Below are positions 16,636 to 25,779 of a DNA stretch of 64,000 nucleotides, piece by piece. The notes under the pieces are model-generated. The model saw only the letters and a program-made list of their open reading frames with translations. It did not search any database and was not told the DNA's origin. The stretch covers positions 3,910,501 through 3,974,500 of the forward strand of contig OX638322.1 in NCBI GenBank assembly GCA_951812575.1, read 5' to 3'. The stretch's first letter is position 1, and each line of letters starts with the position of its first letter. Made by a program: the position numbers and the translations under genes. This DNA comes from Candidatus Binatia bacterium. GTDB lineage: Bacteria; Desulfobacterota; Binatia; Bin18.

Positions 16636-18472
16636 CATTTTCTCGATTCCGTTGCTCAACGATACGAAAATATGCTTCCAAAACCTGACGAACAACAGGG
16701 GCAGCAGCGGCTCCACCGCCCTTACCGGCGTGCTCAATCAGACAGGCAACCGCGATGTGCGGGTTCTGGGCCGGTGCAAAGGCGATAAACCAGGCGTGGT
16801 CGCGGTGGTGGCGGGGAACTTCCTCTTCTTCATCATGTATGCGGCTCACCACCTGCGAGGTCCCCGTTTTACCAGCGACTTCAACATGGGGAAGGAACGT
16901 TTTCTTTCCCGTCCCCCGCTCGCCGTGCACCACCTCTCGCATTCCATCTCGAACCACGCGGAGATGCTCTTCAGGGATGTGAATTCGCGTAATGACCTCC
17001 GGAGAATAGGTCTGAATAGATTCTCCATCAGCGCCGTTCACTTGTGTGACGAAGAAAGGCCGATAGACAACTCCCCCGTTTACAAGCGCCGCAGTCGCAA
17101 CAGCCATCTGGAGAGGTGTTGTGAGTACATAGCTTTGCCCGATCACAACGGACAGCGTCTCACCCTTATACCATGGGGCGTCGAAACGACGCCGTTTCCA
17201 TTCGACGTCGGGAATTATGCCTGGTGACGCGGCAAGGGAGAGGCCGAGATCTTGGCCTAGTCCGAACCGACGGGCAGCCTGAGCAATCTTCTGTATCCCG
17301 AGACGTTGTCCAACCTGGTAGAAATAGACATCACACGACTGGGCGAGCGCCTGTTTCAAATCCACCCGGCCATGCCCAGACCGCTTCCAACAGTGAAAGG
17401 TGCGTCCACCAAAAGGCAGGCCTCCCCGACAGTTGAACCGCGTCTCAGGCGTAATAATCCCTTCCTCCAGCGCCGCCAGTGCCATAAAGGGCTTAAAGGT
17501 CGAGCCTGGAGGATATTGGCCCCGGAGGGCCCGATTGGTAAGCGGGCGTAGGGGATCCTCTACGAGCGTCCGCCATTCGTTGGGCTTGATACTGATCGCA
17601 AAGAGATTCGGATCAAATGTGGGACGACTGGCCAAGGCCAGCACCTCTCCGGTCTCGACGGCAAGGACCACAACGGACCCCTCTGCCTCTCCTAGAGCCT
17701 GCTCGACCTGTTCTTGCAATTCAAGATCAAGCGTGAGGTGCAAATTGTATCCGGGCTGGGTCTTCACTCCGTCTAAAACACGTAATTTTCTTCCGGTTGC
17801 ATCAACTTCAATCTGCTGTCCACCATTATATCCACGCAGTTCCTCTTCCCAGGCTTTCTCTAATCCGACCTTGCCAACAAGGTCACCCTGCCGATACCTC
17901 TTGTTTTCAGCGATCTCGGTCTGATTCACCTCACCGATATAGCCTACGAGGTGGGCCGCAAGATTTCCTGCAGGATAGAAGCGCTTGAGACTCGCCTCAA
18001 CGGTGACACCGGGCAGGTCTAACTGGTGAGCTTCGATCGCAGCCAGCGTATCCCAAGAGATATCACGGGCTACAGAGATGCCTTCGTATGCGGGCCGACG
18101 TGGATTCCGGGGAGCCTTTCCTTCTAAAAAATCTGTGGCCTCAGGCAGATACGATGCGAGAGTATGGAGCGTTGTCAGACGATCTTGCACGTCTTCTGGG
18201 ACCAGAATGACATCAAACGACGGGTGATTTCCTACGACGACCCGTCCGGTTCGATCAAGCATGAGGCCCCGTATAGACGGCAGCCGCTTCAGGCGGATAC
18301 GATTCTTTTCCGACAGTATGCGGAAACGATCACCCTCCACGATCTGCAGCTGCCACAATCGAAAGCCCAGAGCACAAAAAATAAACAGGACGATGAGACT
18401 AATGACACCGATACGACGGTAGCACGCGGTCAGCGTTTCCTGAGACGCAAAGACCTCTGACTGCTCGTCCAT
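16610..18472 (-). CDS. mrdA: Penicillin-binding protein 2 (elongasome transpeptidase)
   Basis: The 620-residue protein has an N-terminal membrane anchor (about 20-40), a dimerisation domain and a transpeptidase domain. The nucleophile motif is STFK (Ser324-Lys327), followed by SCD in place of SxN and by the KTGT triad in AGKTGTSQV near residue 540. It cross-links peptidoglycan during side-wall growth. Order mreB-mreC-mreD-mrdA-rodA is the classical shape operon, and mrdA starts directly at the mreD stop. Confidence 0.93.
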   Translation of the reverse strand: MDEQSEVFASQETLTACYRRIGVISLIVLFIFCALGFRLWQLQIVEGDRFRILSEKNRIRLKRLPSIRGLMLDRTGRVVVGNHPSFDVILVPEDVQDRLTTLHTLASYLPEATDFLEGKAPRNPRRPAYEGISVARDISWDTLAAIEAHQLDLPGVTVEASLKRFYPAGNLAAHLVGYIGEVNQTEIAENKRYRQGDLVGKVGLEKAWEEELRGYNGGQQIEVDATGRKLRVLDGVKTQPGYNLHLTLDLELQEQVEQALGEAEGSVVVLAVETGEVLALASRPTFDPNLFAISIKPNEWRTLVEDPLRPLTNRALRGQYPPGSTFKPFMALAALEEGIITPETRFNCRGGLPFGGRTFHCWKRSGHGRVDLKQALAQSCDVYFYQVGQRLGIQKIAQAARRFGLGQDLGLSLAASPGIIPDVEWKRRRFDAPWYKGETLSVVIGQSYVLTTPLQMAVATAALVNGGVVYRPFFVTQVNGADGESIQTYSPEVITRIHIPEEHLRVVRDGMREVVHGERGTGKKTFLPHVEVAGKTGTSQVVSRIHDEEEEVPRHHRDHAWFIAFAPAQNPHIAVACLIEHAGKGGGAAAAPVVRQVLEAYFRIVEQRNRENDGVRQTSG

Positions 18473-19042
18473 TTATACTCTGGCGATGGCGCGCTCCCAC
18501 CTTGCCAGGAGGACAAAGATGAGCGGGGTCAGGGAGAGCGCCAGGAGTAAATCCCACAGCACGTATTGTGTGAGAAAAGACCAAATAGGAGCGACTGCCC
18601 AGTGTACTTCGAGCAGTGCGAGAAAAGTGCCTGCCTTCAAGAGGACTGCGCCGGCGACGAGTCCGAGGACACAGAGAGGATTCTGAATCCACAGTCTTTG
18701 GGACAAGAGTTTTGTCACGGTAAAAACAAGACTCATGGCGAGAGTCCACATTCCCGCCGGAGCTCCTGAACAGCTATCTAGCATATACCCCAAGAAAAAA
18801 GCGCTTGCTGCCCCCGCCATGGCACCGTGGTAAATGCCAAGATAAACACAGAAGATGAGTAATAGATCAGGAACAAATGGGAAGTGAGAGAAAGCTGTTG
18901 TTTGTAAAAGAACCGCTCCGACTCCGCAGGCTCCAAGGAGTCCAAATGTCCGGAGCCTATTCGTTTCGGAAGGGCTCGGCTCCTGCTCGGACGACAGCTG
19001 GAGCAACCACCAAGACTTCTTCGATCTCTGCGAGTTCGGCAC
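18473..19042 (-). CDS. mreD: Rod-shape determining membrane protein MreD
   Basis: The 189-residue protein has five or six hydrophobic segments from about residue 30 on (LLLIFCVYLGIYHGAMAGAA is typical of MreD). Its position between mreC and mrdA confirms the assignment. As drawn it overlaps mreC by 86 nt. The N-terminal 30 residues are polar and could be an over-extension, but no alternative ATG, GTG or TTG start lies close to the first membrane helix. Confidence 0.85.
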   Translation of the reverse strand: MPNSQRSKKSWWLLQLSSEQEPSPSETNRLRTFGLLGACGVGAVLLQTTAFSHFPFVPDLLLIFCVYLGIYHGAMAGAASAFFLGYMLDSCSGAPAGMWTLAMSLVFTVTKLLSQRLWIQNPLCVLGLVAGAVLLKAGTFLALLEVHWAVAPIWSFLTQYVLWDLLLALSLTPLIFVLLARWERAIARV

Positions 19043-19808
19043 TCAGCGCAACCTCTATGTCTTGAAATATCTCGTCATCTCGTGTGGCAACTCGCGTCAC
19101 GCGCCCAATCTGTTGCCCCTTCGGAAAGACCCCGTCAAGCCCAGAGGTAATGATTATATCCCCAACCACGACATCACTGCCCTGCTGAACATATTTCAAT
19201 TGGCAGTTCCCAGCAATGGAGCCAGACACGATCCCAGAGACACGTGAACGCTGAACGAGGGCGTCGACTCCACTATTGGCAGAAGAGATCAGGAGAAGGT
19301 GGGCGGCATGTGGACTCACAGACACAATTTTTCCTATAACACCCGCTGGGGTGAGCACAGCCATCTCTTTCTGGATTCCGTGCCGTTTCCCCTTGTCTAA
19401 CACAGCGGTGTGCGTCCAGGTCCCAGGATTTCGCCCAATCACGCGTGCGGCAATTGACGTATCTGAACTTTGCCTCCGTAAACCCAGCAGCAGTTCTAAC
19501 CGCTGATTCGCCACCTCTAATTCGAATAACCGTTCCTGCGTCTGCTCAAGTGCTTCAAGCCGAGCGCGCAGCGCTTCATTGTTTTGCTGGACGGAGAGCA
19601 GGTCACGATACTGATCAAGGATTTTTCCCGTGCCCCGGACCACCATCGTCGCTCCGACTTGAAGGGGTTTCATCACTTCGAGAAACAGCACGCCAACAGG
19701 GTCGATGCGGTACGGGGACCGGGCGTTCACTGTGGCCAACAGTAACGCGACAAAAAGAAAGAAACCGCAAGATAAGAGCAGGCGGTATCTGTAGAGGATC
19801 TCAAGCAT
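18957..19808 (-). CDS. mreC: Cell-shape protein MreC
   Basis: The 283-residue protein has one N-terminal membrane helix (RLLLSCGFFLFVALLLATV), a coiled coil (LSVQQNNEALRARLEALEQT) and the periplasmic MreC beta domain (ARVIGRNPGTWTHTAVLDKG; VVVGDIIITSGLDGVFPKG). It links MreB to the periplasmic synthases. It begins 9 nt after mreB and its 3' end overlaps mreD. Confidence 0.92.
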   Translation of the reverse strand: MLEILYRYRLLLSCGFFLFVALLLATVNARSPYRIDPVGVLFLEVMKPLQVGATMVVRGTGKILDQYRDLLSVQQNNEALRARLEALEQTQERLFELEVANQRLELLLGLRRQSSDTSIAARVIGRNPGTWTHTAVLDKGKRHGIQKEMAVLTPAGVIGKIVSVSPHAAHLLLISSANSGVDALVQRSRVSGIVSGSIAGNCQLKYVQQGSDVVVGDIIITSGLDGVFPKGQQIGRVTRVATRDDEIFQDIEVALSAELAEIEEVLVVAPAVVRAGAEPFRNE

Positions 19809-19817
19809 GTTTCACAC

Positions 19818-20855
19818 TCAGGGCATTGCAACCTCTTTGAGAAAAGAGAGTTCTTCGAGCGCTTTTCCCGCTCCCATCACAACCGCAGTCAAAGGATCCT
19901 CAGCCTGGACCACCGGCAGCCCGGTTTCAGCATTTAGCATCACAGCAAGGTTACGCAGGAGGGCACCACCGCCTGCCACCACGATCCCGTTCTCAACGAT
20001 GTCCGAAGCCAGTTCAGGCGGCGTTCGTTCCAGCGCGACTTGGACCGCCTCGACAATCTGATTAAGAGTTTCAATCAAGGGCTCACGCACCTCTTCAGCG
20101 GAGAGCTCTACCGTCTTTGGGATCCCCGTCACCAAGTCGCGGCCTTTAATTTCCATCGTGAGCTCTTCTTCTACGGGATAGGCTGAGCCTATCGTAATTT
20201 TTATCAATTCGGCCGTTCGTTCACCTATTAAAAGATTATATTTTCGTTTGACATACTGAATAATCGCCTCATCCATTTTATCGCCGCCAGCCCGCACCGA
20301 ACACGAGAACACAATGCCCGCAAGCGAGATCACCGCCACTTCCGTCGTCCCACCACCGATGTCAACAATCATGTTGCCGACGGGCTCGGTAACCGGGAGT
20401 CCGGCTCCGATAGCAGCCGCCATGGGCTCCTCCATCAGATAGACCTCGCGTGCTCCTGCAGACTCAGCAGACTCCTTGACAGCTCGCTTTTCTACCGCCG
20501 TACTCCCATTGGGTATACAAATAACAATACGTGGCCGCATCAGGGCACGGCGGCTGTGGACCTTGCGAATAAAATAGCGCAGCATCGCCTCGGTTGTCTC
20601 GAAATCCGCAATCACCCCGTCCCGGAGTGGTCGGATAGCGACAATATTTCCAGGCGTTCTGCCGAGCATCCGCTTTGCTTCGATGCCAACCGCAAGAACG
20701 CGGCGGGCTCCCCGAGTCGCCTCCTGTTGTACAGCAACAACGGAAGACTCATTGCACATTATCCCATGACCCTTTACATAGATCAGGGTATTCGCCGTGC
20801 CCAGGTCAACTGCCATGTCAACCGACAGCGCTCCCCACAGCGCGTTAAGAACCAT
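19818..20855 (-). CDS. mreB: Actin-like cytoskeletal protein MreB
   Basis: The 345-residue protein has the MreB nucleotide-binding motifs: DLGTANTLIYVKG (phosphate 1), DIGGGTTEVAVISLAG (phosphate 2) and GIVVAGGGALLRNL (adenosine). MEEPMAAAIGAGLP is also typical. It directs elongation with MreC, MreD, PBP2 and RodA, encoded downstream in the same operon. It is divergent from the PpiD-like gene, with a shared 142-bp AT-rich upstream region presumably holding both promoters. Confidence 0.96.
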   Translation of the reverse strand: MVLNALWGALSVDMAVDLGTANTLIYVKGHGIMCNESSVVAVQQEATRGARRVLAVGIEAKRMLGRTPGNIVAIRPLRDGVIADFETTEAMLRYFIRKVHSRRALMRPRIVICIPNGSTAVEKRAVKESAESAGAREVYLMEEPMAAAIGAGLPVTEPVGNMIVDIGGGTTEVAVISLAGIVFSCSVRAGGDKMDEAIIQYVKRKYNLLIGERTAELIKITIGSAYPVEEELTMEIKGRDLVTGIPKTVELSAEEVREPLIETLNQIVEAVQVALERTPPELASDIVENGIVVAGGGALLRNLAVMLNAETGLPVVQAEDPLTAVVMGAGKALEELSFLKEVAMP

Positions 20856-20997
20856 GTTTTATTTCCTTCGTTCTTCAAGCGGAGCCTAATAGAACAAGGT
20901 TTCTAGCAGAATTTTGATATTAGGACAAGTCCTTGTAATACAGTTGCTTTTTCTTCAACTATCCACTATGGCATGATGAAACAGGAGGTCAACCTAT

Positions 20998-22914
20998 ATG
21001 CTTGACTTTATGCGTCAACGGGCCCGGTCAGTTTGGACCAAAGCACTCTTTTTGATTATTGCGCTTGTCTTCGTGTTCTTTGGTGTTGGGAGCTTTGGAG
21101 ACGACGCACAGGTGCAAATCATCGTAACGGTCGATGATGAGCCTATCACCCTTCAGGAATTCCAGCGCGCCTATCGGAACGTCGAGGCCAATTACCGGGA
21201 AATCTATAAAGAACGTTTTACTCCAGAGCTCGCCCAGCAGATGAATCTGCGACAACAGACGCTTGACCAGCTCGTTGATACGAAGTTGCTGGCCAAAGAA
21301 GCGCGCCGGATTGGTTTCAGAGCCTCAGATGAAGACGTGCGACAAGAGATCGCCACCTCCCCCACCTTTCACAGCTACGGCTCTTTCAGCCCCGACCGCT
21401 ACCGTCGGCTCTTACGGTATTTACGGATGACCCCTCAGGAGTTTGAGGAGCAGCAACGGAACCGGCTCGTTATCGAGCGATTCCAAAAATTCATTGACGG
21501 ATCAATCCGCGCGACAGACTATGAGGTAGAGGAATTATTTCGTTTTGAACAAGAAAAAGTGAATCTGGCTTTCCTCAAAATCGCCTCGGCAGATCTGGTT
21601 GATACGGTCACAATCACTGAACAGCAGGTGCGCGAATTCTACACCAACAACACGGAATCTTTTCGGGTGCCGGAGCGTGTCCGACTGCATTATGTCTCGT
21701 ATGCCCCGGAAAACTTTGAATCAGATGCCTCGGTCTCTGAAGACGAGGTGCTCGATTTTTACAACACGCATAAAGATGATCGCTTTACGGAAGAGAAGCA
21801 GGTCCAAGTCCGTCATATTCTCTTCTCTCTGGCCGACGGCGTCTCAGATGAAAGGAAAGCGGCCACGCGGAGCACGGCGCACAGGATTCTCGAACGAGCC
21901 CGTAAGGGAGAAGATTTTGCTGCCCTCGCCGAGGAATACTCACAGGATACGGGAACGGCAAGCAACGGCGGAGATCTCGGCTTTTTTGGGCGGGGCCGTA
22001 TGGTCAAGCCGTTTGAAGAGGCCGCCTTCGGTATGGAGGTTGGACAAGTGAGCGACCTTGTCGAAACAACCTTCGGCTTTCATATCATCAAGGTTGAGGC
22101 AATCCAGCCCGAGCGTATCAAACCGCTTGAAGAAGTCGCCGATACGGTCACCGAAGAATTGCTGGAACGGAAAAGTCGAGCCATTGCAGAGCAACGGGCA
22201 CGCGAGGATCGGAAGAACATTGCCGGTGGTACGACGCTCCTACAGTTTGCCGAATCCGTTGGACTAGAGGCAAAGGAAACCCCACTGGTCAATCAGAACG
22301 AGACGATTCCAGGCCTTGGCCGTCGGCCAAAACTCGTTGAAACAGCCTTTGGACAGTCACCAGGACAAATCAGCGATCCCGTTCAAGTTGATAACACCTG
22401 GTTCCTGGTATCGCTCACGGAACGGGTACCCTCTCGGATTCCAGCGTTTACGGCAGTGCAAGAAGAGGTTGAAGAACGCTACCGGAGTGAACAAGCCGAA
22501 CGCTTAGCCCAGGAGAAAGCGGACAAACTCCTCACGAAACTCAAGGAGACAAAGGATCTGGCCAGTTTGGCAAAAGCAGAAGCGCTCACCGTAGAAGAGA
22601 CTGGGGCGTTTGCGCGTCGGGGTGGCTATATTCCAAAGATCGGTGTTGTGCCGGATCTGAAAACCGAGGCATTTCGATTAACACCAGAAGCCCCTGTCGC
22701 CTCCAAGAGCTATACATGGGGGGGGAATACTTTTGTTGTGGTTCTTAAAGAATATATTCCGGCCGATCCGGAGCAACTCGAAGAGCAGCGTGATGACCTT
22801 CGTCAGTCGCTCCTCCAAAGGAAAAAAACGGCAGCCCATCAGGAGCTCACGAAATATTTAAAAGAGCGGGCAAACATTGAATATAATCAGCGCAATCTGT
22901 CAAGCGCGCTATAG
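20998..22914 (+). CDS. PpiD/SurA-like membrane-anchored periplasmic peptidyl-prolyl isomerase
   Basis: The 638-residue protein has the PpiD layout: MLDFMRQRARSVWTKALFLI with an N-terminal membrane helix (about 15-32), a SurA_N-like chaperone region (40-200), and a parvulin domain at about 270-365. The parvulin block shows VRHILFSL, ALAEEYSQD, GGDLGFFGRGRMV and FGFHIIKVE. A long C-terminal helical region completes it. It would assist folding of exported outer-membrane proteins, such as the barrel proteins in this window. The peroxiredoxin gene follows at 40 nt and may be cotranscribed. Confidence 0.88.
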   Translation: MLDFMRQRARSVWTKALFLIIALVFVFFGVGSFGDDAQVQIIVTVDDEPITLQEFQRAYRNVEANYREIYKERFTPELAQQMNLRQQTLDQLVDTKLLAKEARRIGFRASDEDVRQEIATSPTFHSYGSFSPDRYRRLLRYLRMTPQEFEEQQRNRLVIERFQKFIDGSIRATDYEVEELFRFEQEKVNLAFLKIASADLVDTVTITEQQVREFYTNNTESFRVPERVRLHYVSYAPENFESDASVSEDEVLDFYNTHKDDRFTEEKQVQVRHILFSLADGVSDERKAATRSTAHRILERARKGEDFAALAEEYSQDTGTASNGGDLGFFGRGRMVKPFEEAAFGMEVGQVSDLVETTFGFHIIKVEAIQPERIKPLEEVADTVTEELLERKSRAIAEQRAREDRKNIAGGTTLLQFAESVGLEAKETPLVNQNETIPGLGRRPKLVETAFGQSPGQISDPVQVDNTWFLVSLTERVPSRIPAFTAVQEEVEERYRSEQAERLAQEKADKLLTKLKETKDLASLAKAEALTVEETGAFARRGGYIPKIGVVPDLKTEAFRLTPEAPVASKSYTWGGNTFVVVLKEYIPADPEQLEEQRDDLRQSLLQRKKTAAHQELTKYLKERANIEYNQRNLSSAL

Positions 22915-22954
22915 CCGGGAATGGCACCGCCTGACCATAGGGAGAACAAGTATC

Positions 22955-23398
22955 ATGTTGCAAGTAGGAGACACTGCGCCAGACTTTACGGTCAAGACAC
23001 ACGAAGGCAACGATCTGTCTTTATCGGCCTTACGGGGCAAAAAGATCCTTTTATGGTTTTATCCAAAAGCCGATACTCCTGGCTGAACGATTGAGGGTCG
23101 TGGGTTCTGCGACCAGATTGAAGACTTCAAATCGCAAAATGTTGAGGTTTTGGGAATCAGCTTTGATACGGTTGAAGAGAACGCCGCTTTTGCGAAAAAA
23201 TTCAGCTTTCCGTACGCGCTCCTGTGTGACACGACGCGGAGTATAGGTCTGGCGTATGGGGCGTGTCAGGATGCCCGCGCCGGCTTTGCCAATCGGATCA
23301 GTTACTTGATCGACGAGGAGGGCCAGGTGCAGCGCGTATACGCTTCCGTCAATCCCCGCGTTCACGCCGCTGAGGTGCTGGCCGATCTTGTTTCGTAG
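22955..23398 (+). CDS. Selenocysteine-containing peroxiredoxin (BCP/AhpC-TSA type), TGA at the catalytic position
   Basis: Translated through an in-frame TGA at 23084-23086, this is a 147-residue peroxiredoxin. It starts with MLQVGDTAPDFTVKTHEGND and runs through LLWFYPKADTPG, then U44-TIEGRGF, to NRISYLIDEEGQVQRVY. In this family the residue after DTPG is the peroxidatic cysteine, so the TGA sits exactly where Sec would replace Cys. The frame stays open for 104 codons after the TGA with intact family features (ISFDTVEENAAFAKKF, NPRVHAAEVL). A GGGAGAAC site precedes the ATG. A SECIS-like hairpin follows the TGA. The usual resolving Cys five residues on is Arg; a Cys lies eight residues on (position 52). 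It would reduce hydroperoxides in the cytoplasm, probably with thioredoxin. Confidence 0.85.
23096..23114 (+). promoter_or_regulatory. Candidate bacterial SECIS element
   Basis: GGTCGT (23096-23101) pairs with GCGACC (23109-23114), including one G-U pair, around the loop GGGTTCT. The first loop G is 16 bases after the TGA, inside the 16-37 base window described for bacterial SECIS hairpins. A GG-U motif in the apical loop also fits. Structure and spacing are seen in sequence; binding by SelB is inferred. Confidence 0.65.
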
Positions 23399-23404
23399 AA
23401 AGCC

Positions 23405-24586
23405 CTAGCGTGAGGCATCCTGCCCGTCCTCGCTCTGCACTCCCTGAAGAGCGGCCTCATATACGAGCTTGAGCGGGATATTTTTTTCTTGGGCGAGGCG
23501 TTTGCAGTCGTCATATTCCGGGGCGCAGTTGACCTGCCCGTTGGGCTGATGGGCAATTTTGACTCTGACCGGGCCGTATGTGGTTTGGACCTCTTTCTGC
23601 TCCCGCCGGAGGGCCAGACGATCCACCGGATAGGAACGGATGCCGAGGGTCGAAGTCTCGTTAAAAATGATGGCGGAAAGCTGGCCCTGCTCCTGAGGAG
23701 CGCATAAAACCCGGAGCAAAATCCCCGGTCGATTTTTCTTCATTTGCACCGCTGAGAAAAAGACATCCCGTGCCCCCGCAGCAAAGAGCCGCTCCATGAC
23801 ATATTCGTACCACTCCGGATTGAGATCATCGATATTCGTCTCCAGTACGAGCAGTTGTTCGTGTCGCACCGCAGAGACCGGGTGTCCGAGACAGACCCGG
23901 AGGACATTGGGCCGATCGGACAAAGTACGTGCTCCTGCGCCATAACCGACCTGCGTAATGGAAAACAAGGGAGGCCCCGGTTGGGCCACCGCAGCGAGGA
24001 TAGCCGCTCCGGTCGGCGTGACCAGCTCGGACTGCCCGTCCTCGAATCGAACCGGCAGCCCTTTGACCAACTCCGCAGTCGCAGGACCGGGTACCGGCAG
24101 TATGCCGTGGCGGGAGGATACGAATCCACTCCCCATGGGAAGCGGGCCGGTAAACATGGCCTGTATCCCTAAGGCTTCAAAGCCGATAGCCGCCCCAACG
24201 ATGTCGAGAATCGAATCAACCGCACCAACCTCATGAAAGTGAACGTCCGCAACCGAGGTATTATGAACGTGGGCCTCGGCTTCAGCCAGTCGGGTAAAAA
24301 TGTTGAGCGCGGTTGTTTTTACGGGCTCACTCAACAGACTTGCCTCCAACATGTCGGCAATGGAGCGAAAGCTGCGTTCGTGCTGTTTTCCAGTGACTTC
24401 CACATCGAACTTGATCGCACGGATGCCACTGTGAATCCGCTCTGATTGACGCAGGGTGTAACCATCAAGCGGCAGCTTGGAGTATTCGGTTTTCAGCACA
24501 TCGAGCGAGAGCCCCAGGTCAAGGAGCGCGCCGATGACCATATCACCGCTGATACCGGAAAAAGCGTCAAAGTAGGCGATCTTCAT
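23405..24586 (-). CDS. larC: LarC-type nickel-insertion protein (DUF111)
   Basis: The 393-residue protein starts MKIAYFDAFSGISGDMVIGA, the LarC N-terminal signature, and has the conserved VHFHEVGAVDSILDIVGAA and ETNIDDLNPEWYEYVMERLF blocks. LarC inserts nickel into the pincer nucleotide cofactor of lactate racemase and related enzymes. The reading frame is complete, unlike LarC of some species, which needs a ribosomal frameshift. No larA, larB or larE is in the window. It is convergent with the peroxiredoxin, 6 nt apart. Confidence 0.88.
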   Translation of the reverse strand: MKIAYFDAFSGISGDMVIGALLDLGLSLDVLKTEYSKLPLDGYTLRQSERIHSGIRAIKFDVEVTGKQHERSFRSIADMLEASLLSEPVKTTALNIFTRLAEAEAHVHNTSVADVHFHEVGAVDSILDIVGAAIGFEALGIQAMFTGPLPMGSGFVSSRHGILPVPGPATAELVKGLPVRFEDGQSELVTPTGAAILAAVAQPGPPLFSITQVGYGAGARTLSDRPNVLRVCLGHPVSAVRHEQLLVLETNIDDLNPEWYEYVMERLFAAGARDVFFSAVQMKKNRPGILLRVLCAPQEQGQLSAIIFNETSTLGIRSYPVDRLALRREQKEVQTTYGPVRVKIAHQPNGQVNCAPEYDDCKRLAQEKNIPLKLVYEAALQGVQSEDGQDASR

Positions 24587-24679
24587 AATCTCACTCACAG
24601 TGTATCACGTCCGAACGTCAGTGGAACGGCACCGGCGTTTGCATTGGCCCGGCGGCAAGACTGTGGTAAAAAAAGAGAG

Positions 24680-25000
24680 ATGGTACGAGTTGTTCTTTTG
24701 AGTTGGGTCTGTTTCAGTCTGGCGCTCAACGCGCCTATTCTGGCCCAGCCTTCACACTATGGCGATGCGGGGGACAACCTCGGGACGTGGAAATGGGGGT
24801 CAACAGCGCCGCGTCAAGCCGATGATTTTGAAGAAGAGGATGACTACTACGGGACAACCTGGGAACAGATGTACGAAGACCGTCTGTATGAGCAGGAACT
24901 CGAAAAAGAAGACGAGCCGGATTCCCTGTCGCTGTTAAACGCTCCGGTCAAGGTCTGGCGTTTCTTTTGGCCCAAAAAAGACAAAGACACGTTTGAGTAA
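24680..25000 (+). CDS. Small exported acidic hypothetical protein
   Basis: The 106-residue protein has a signal peptide (VRVVLLSWVCFSLALNAPIL-AQP) and a strongly acidic, Tyr-rich body (DDFEEEDDYYGTTWEQMYED) ending in a basic patch (WRFFWPKKDKDTFE). The start at 24680 is chosen because the signal peptide begins there, with a GAGAGA ribosome site; a longer frame exists upstream antisense to larC. No family recognised. Secreted or periplasmic location is inferred. Confidence 0.55.
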   Translation: MVRVVLLSWVCFSLALNAPILAQPSHYGDAGDNLGTWKWGSTAPRQADDFEEEDDYYGTTWEQMYEDRLYEQELEKEDEPDSLSLLNAPVKVWRFFWPKKDKDTFE

Positions 25001-25021
25001 TACACAAAACACCGCCGGGCG

Positions 25022-25351
25022 CTATTCGCTCCCCCCCTTCCCTTCCCCTGTTCGTCTTGCAATTTTCTCCACAGCCACCAGATACAAGGTCAACTTTGTC
25101 CGCTCCAGGGTAAAGCGGATATGATCGCCGGGCTTGAGGTTATGGAGCAGCCTGGGCTTATTGACTTCAAAGCTCATGGTCATGGCATCCATAAAGCCGG
25201 GAATGTCTTCGTGCGCAACGACGACACGTCGGTCCGGGACCACAACCTTTTCGACAACCCCTTCGCCCGTCAGAGTTTCGGGTGCAGGCGCAGGGCCGCA
25301 GCCGGCACTCACCACCAAGAGCACCCACAAAACAAGGTTGAATATCTTCAC
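25022..25351 (-). CDS. CusF-like copper-binding lipoprotein
   Basis: The 109-residue protein has a lipoprotein signal with lipobox VSAGC (Cys18) and a CusF-type domain: VVVAHEDIPGFMDAMTMSFE and LKPGDHIRFTL. In this fold the H...M.AMTM residues (His, two Met) bind Cu(I) or Ag(I). It would be anchored in the periplasmic membrane face. It lies about 11 kb from the CuMMO cluster, so any link to copper supply for that enzyme is inference. Confidence 0.82.
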   Translation of the reverse strand: MKIFNLVLWVLLVVSAGCGPAPAPETLTGEGVVEKVVVPDRRVVVAHEDIPGFMDAMTMSFEVNKPRLLHNLKPGDHIRFTLERTKLTLYLVAVEKIARRTGEGKGGSE

Positions 25352-25372
25352 GGCGACGAACAGGCCGGCGTT

Positions 25373-25687
25373 TTACTGCATGGGAGAAAAGGCGGTCGGG
25401 CTCAGAATTTTGTTGCTCTGGCTGAGGATCACCCCACGCAGTCGTTTGGCCACTTCGGCCCGGCGCGGGTCCTTGGCCCAGCGTGCCCATTTTTCCTGGC
25501 GTTCGTTCAGGTCATTATAGGCCCAGAGGTGGACGACTTCGTTCAGTTGGCCAATCTCGCTATACCAGAATCCCGCCGGCTTGATCCCGTGTTCAGCCAC
25601 GCCGGGCAGGATCATTGTTTCTGCCACTTCGAGATATTCGGCCAGACCGCCAAAGGCGAGTTGGTAGGTGCGCAGTTCATAAATCAT
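25373..25687 (-). CDS. NIPSNAP-family protein
   Basis: The 104-residue protein begins MIYELRTYQLAFGGLAEYLE and has the FWYSEIGQLNEVVHLWAYND core typical of NIPSNAP ferredoxin-like-fold proteins. Start ATG 25687 has a GGAGG-type site; an in-frame start 33 nt upstream is less likely. Members occur next to degradation genes in bacteria, but their function is not established. It is separated from the CusF-like gene by 21 nt and may be its operon partner. Confidence 0.8.
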   Translation of the reverse strand: MIYELRTYQLAFGGLAEYLEVAETMILPGVAEHGIKPAGFWYSEIGQLNEVVHLWAYNDLNERQEKWARWAKDPRRAEVAKRLRGVILSQSNKILSPTAFSPMQ

Positions 25688-25779
25688 ACGGTCTCCTCCA
25701 TAAAGGGTACGCTCTTCCATCTATCCCACCCGAGTCAGAAGTCAAGTTTGCATATCACTTGGTTGAACGGGACAGCATC

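Noticed and set aside
22955..23086. Reading the peroxiredoxin as a truncated gene ending at TGA 23084
   Set aside because: The frame continues intact for 104 codons with conserved blocks, and the stop sits exactly at the catalytic Cys position; a random nonsense mutation is less likely than Sec.
23405..24586. Frameshifted LarB/LarC-like arrangement needing a programmed shift
   Set aside because: The larC frame is continuous from start to stop.
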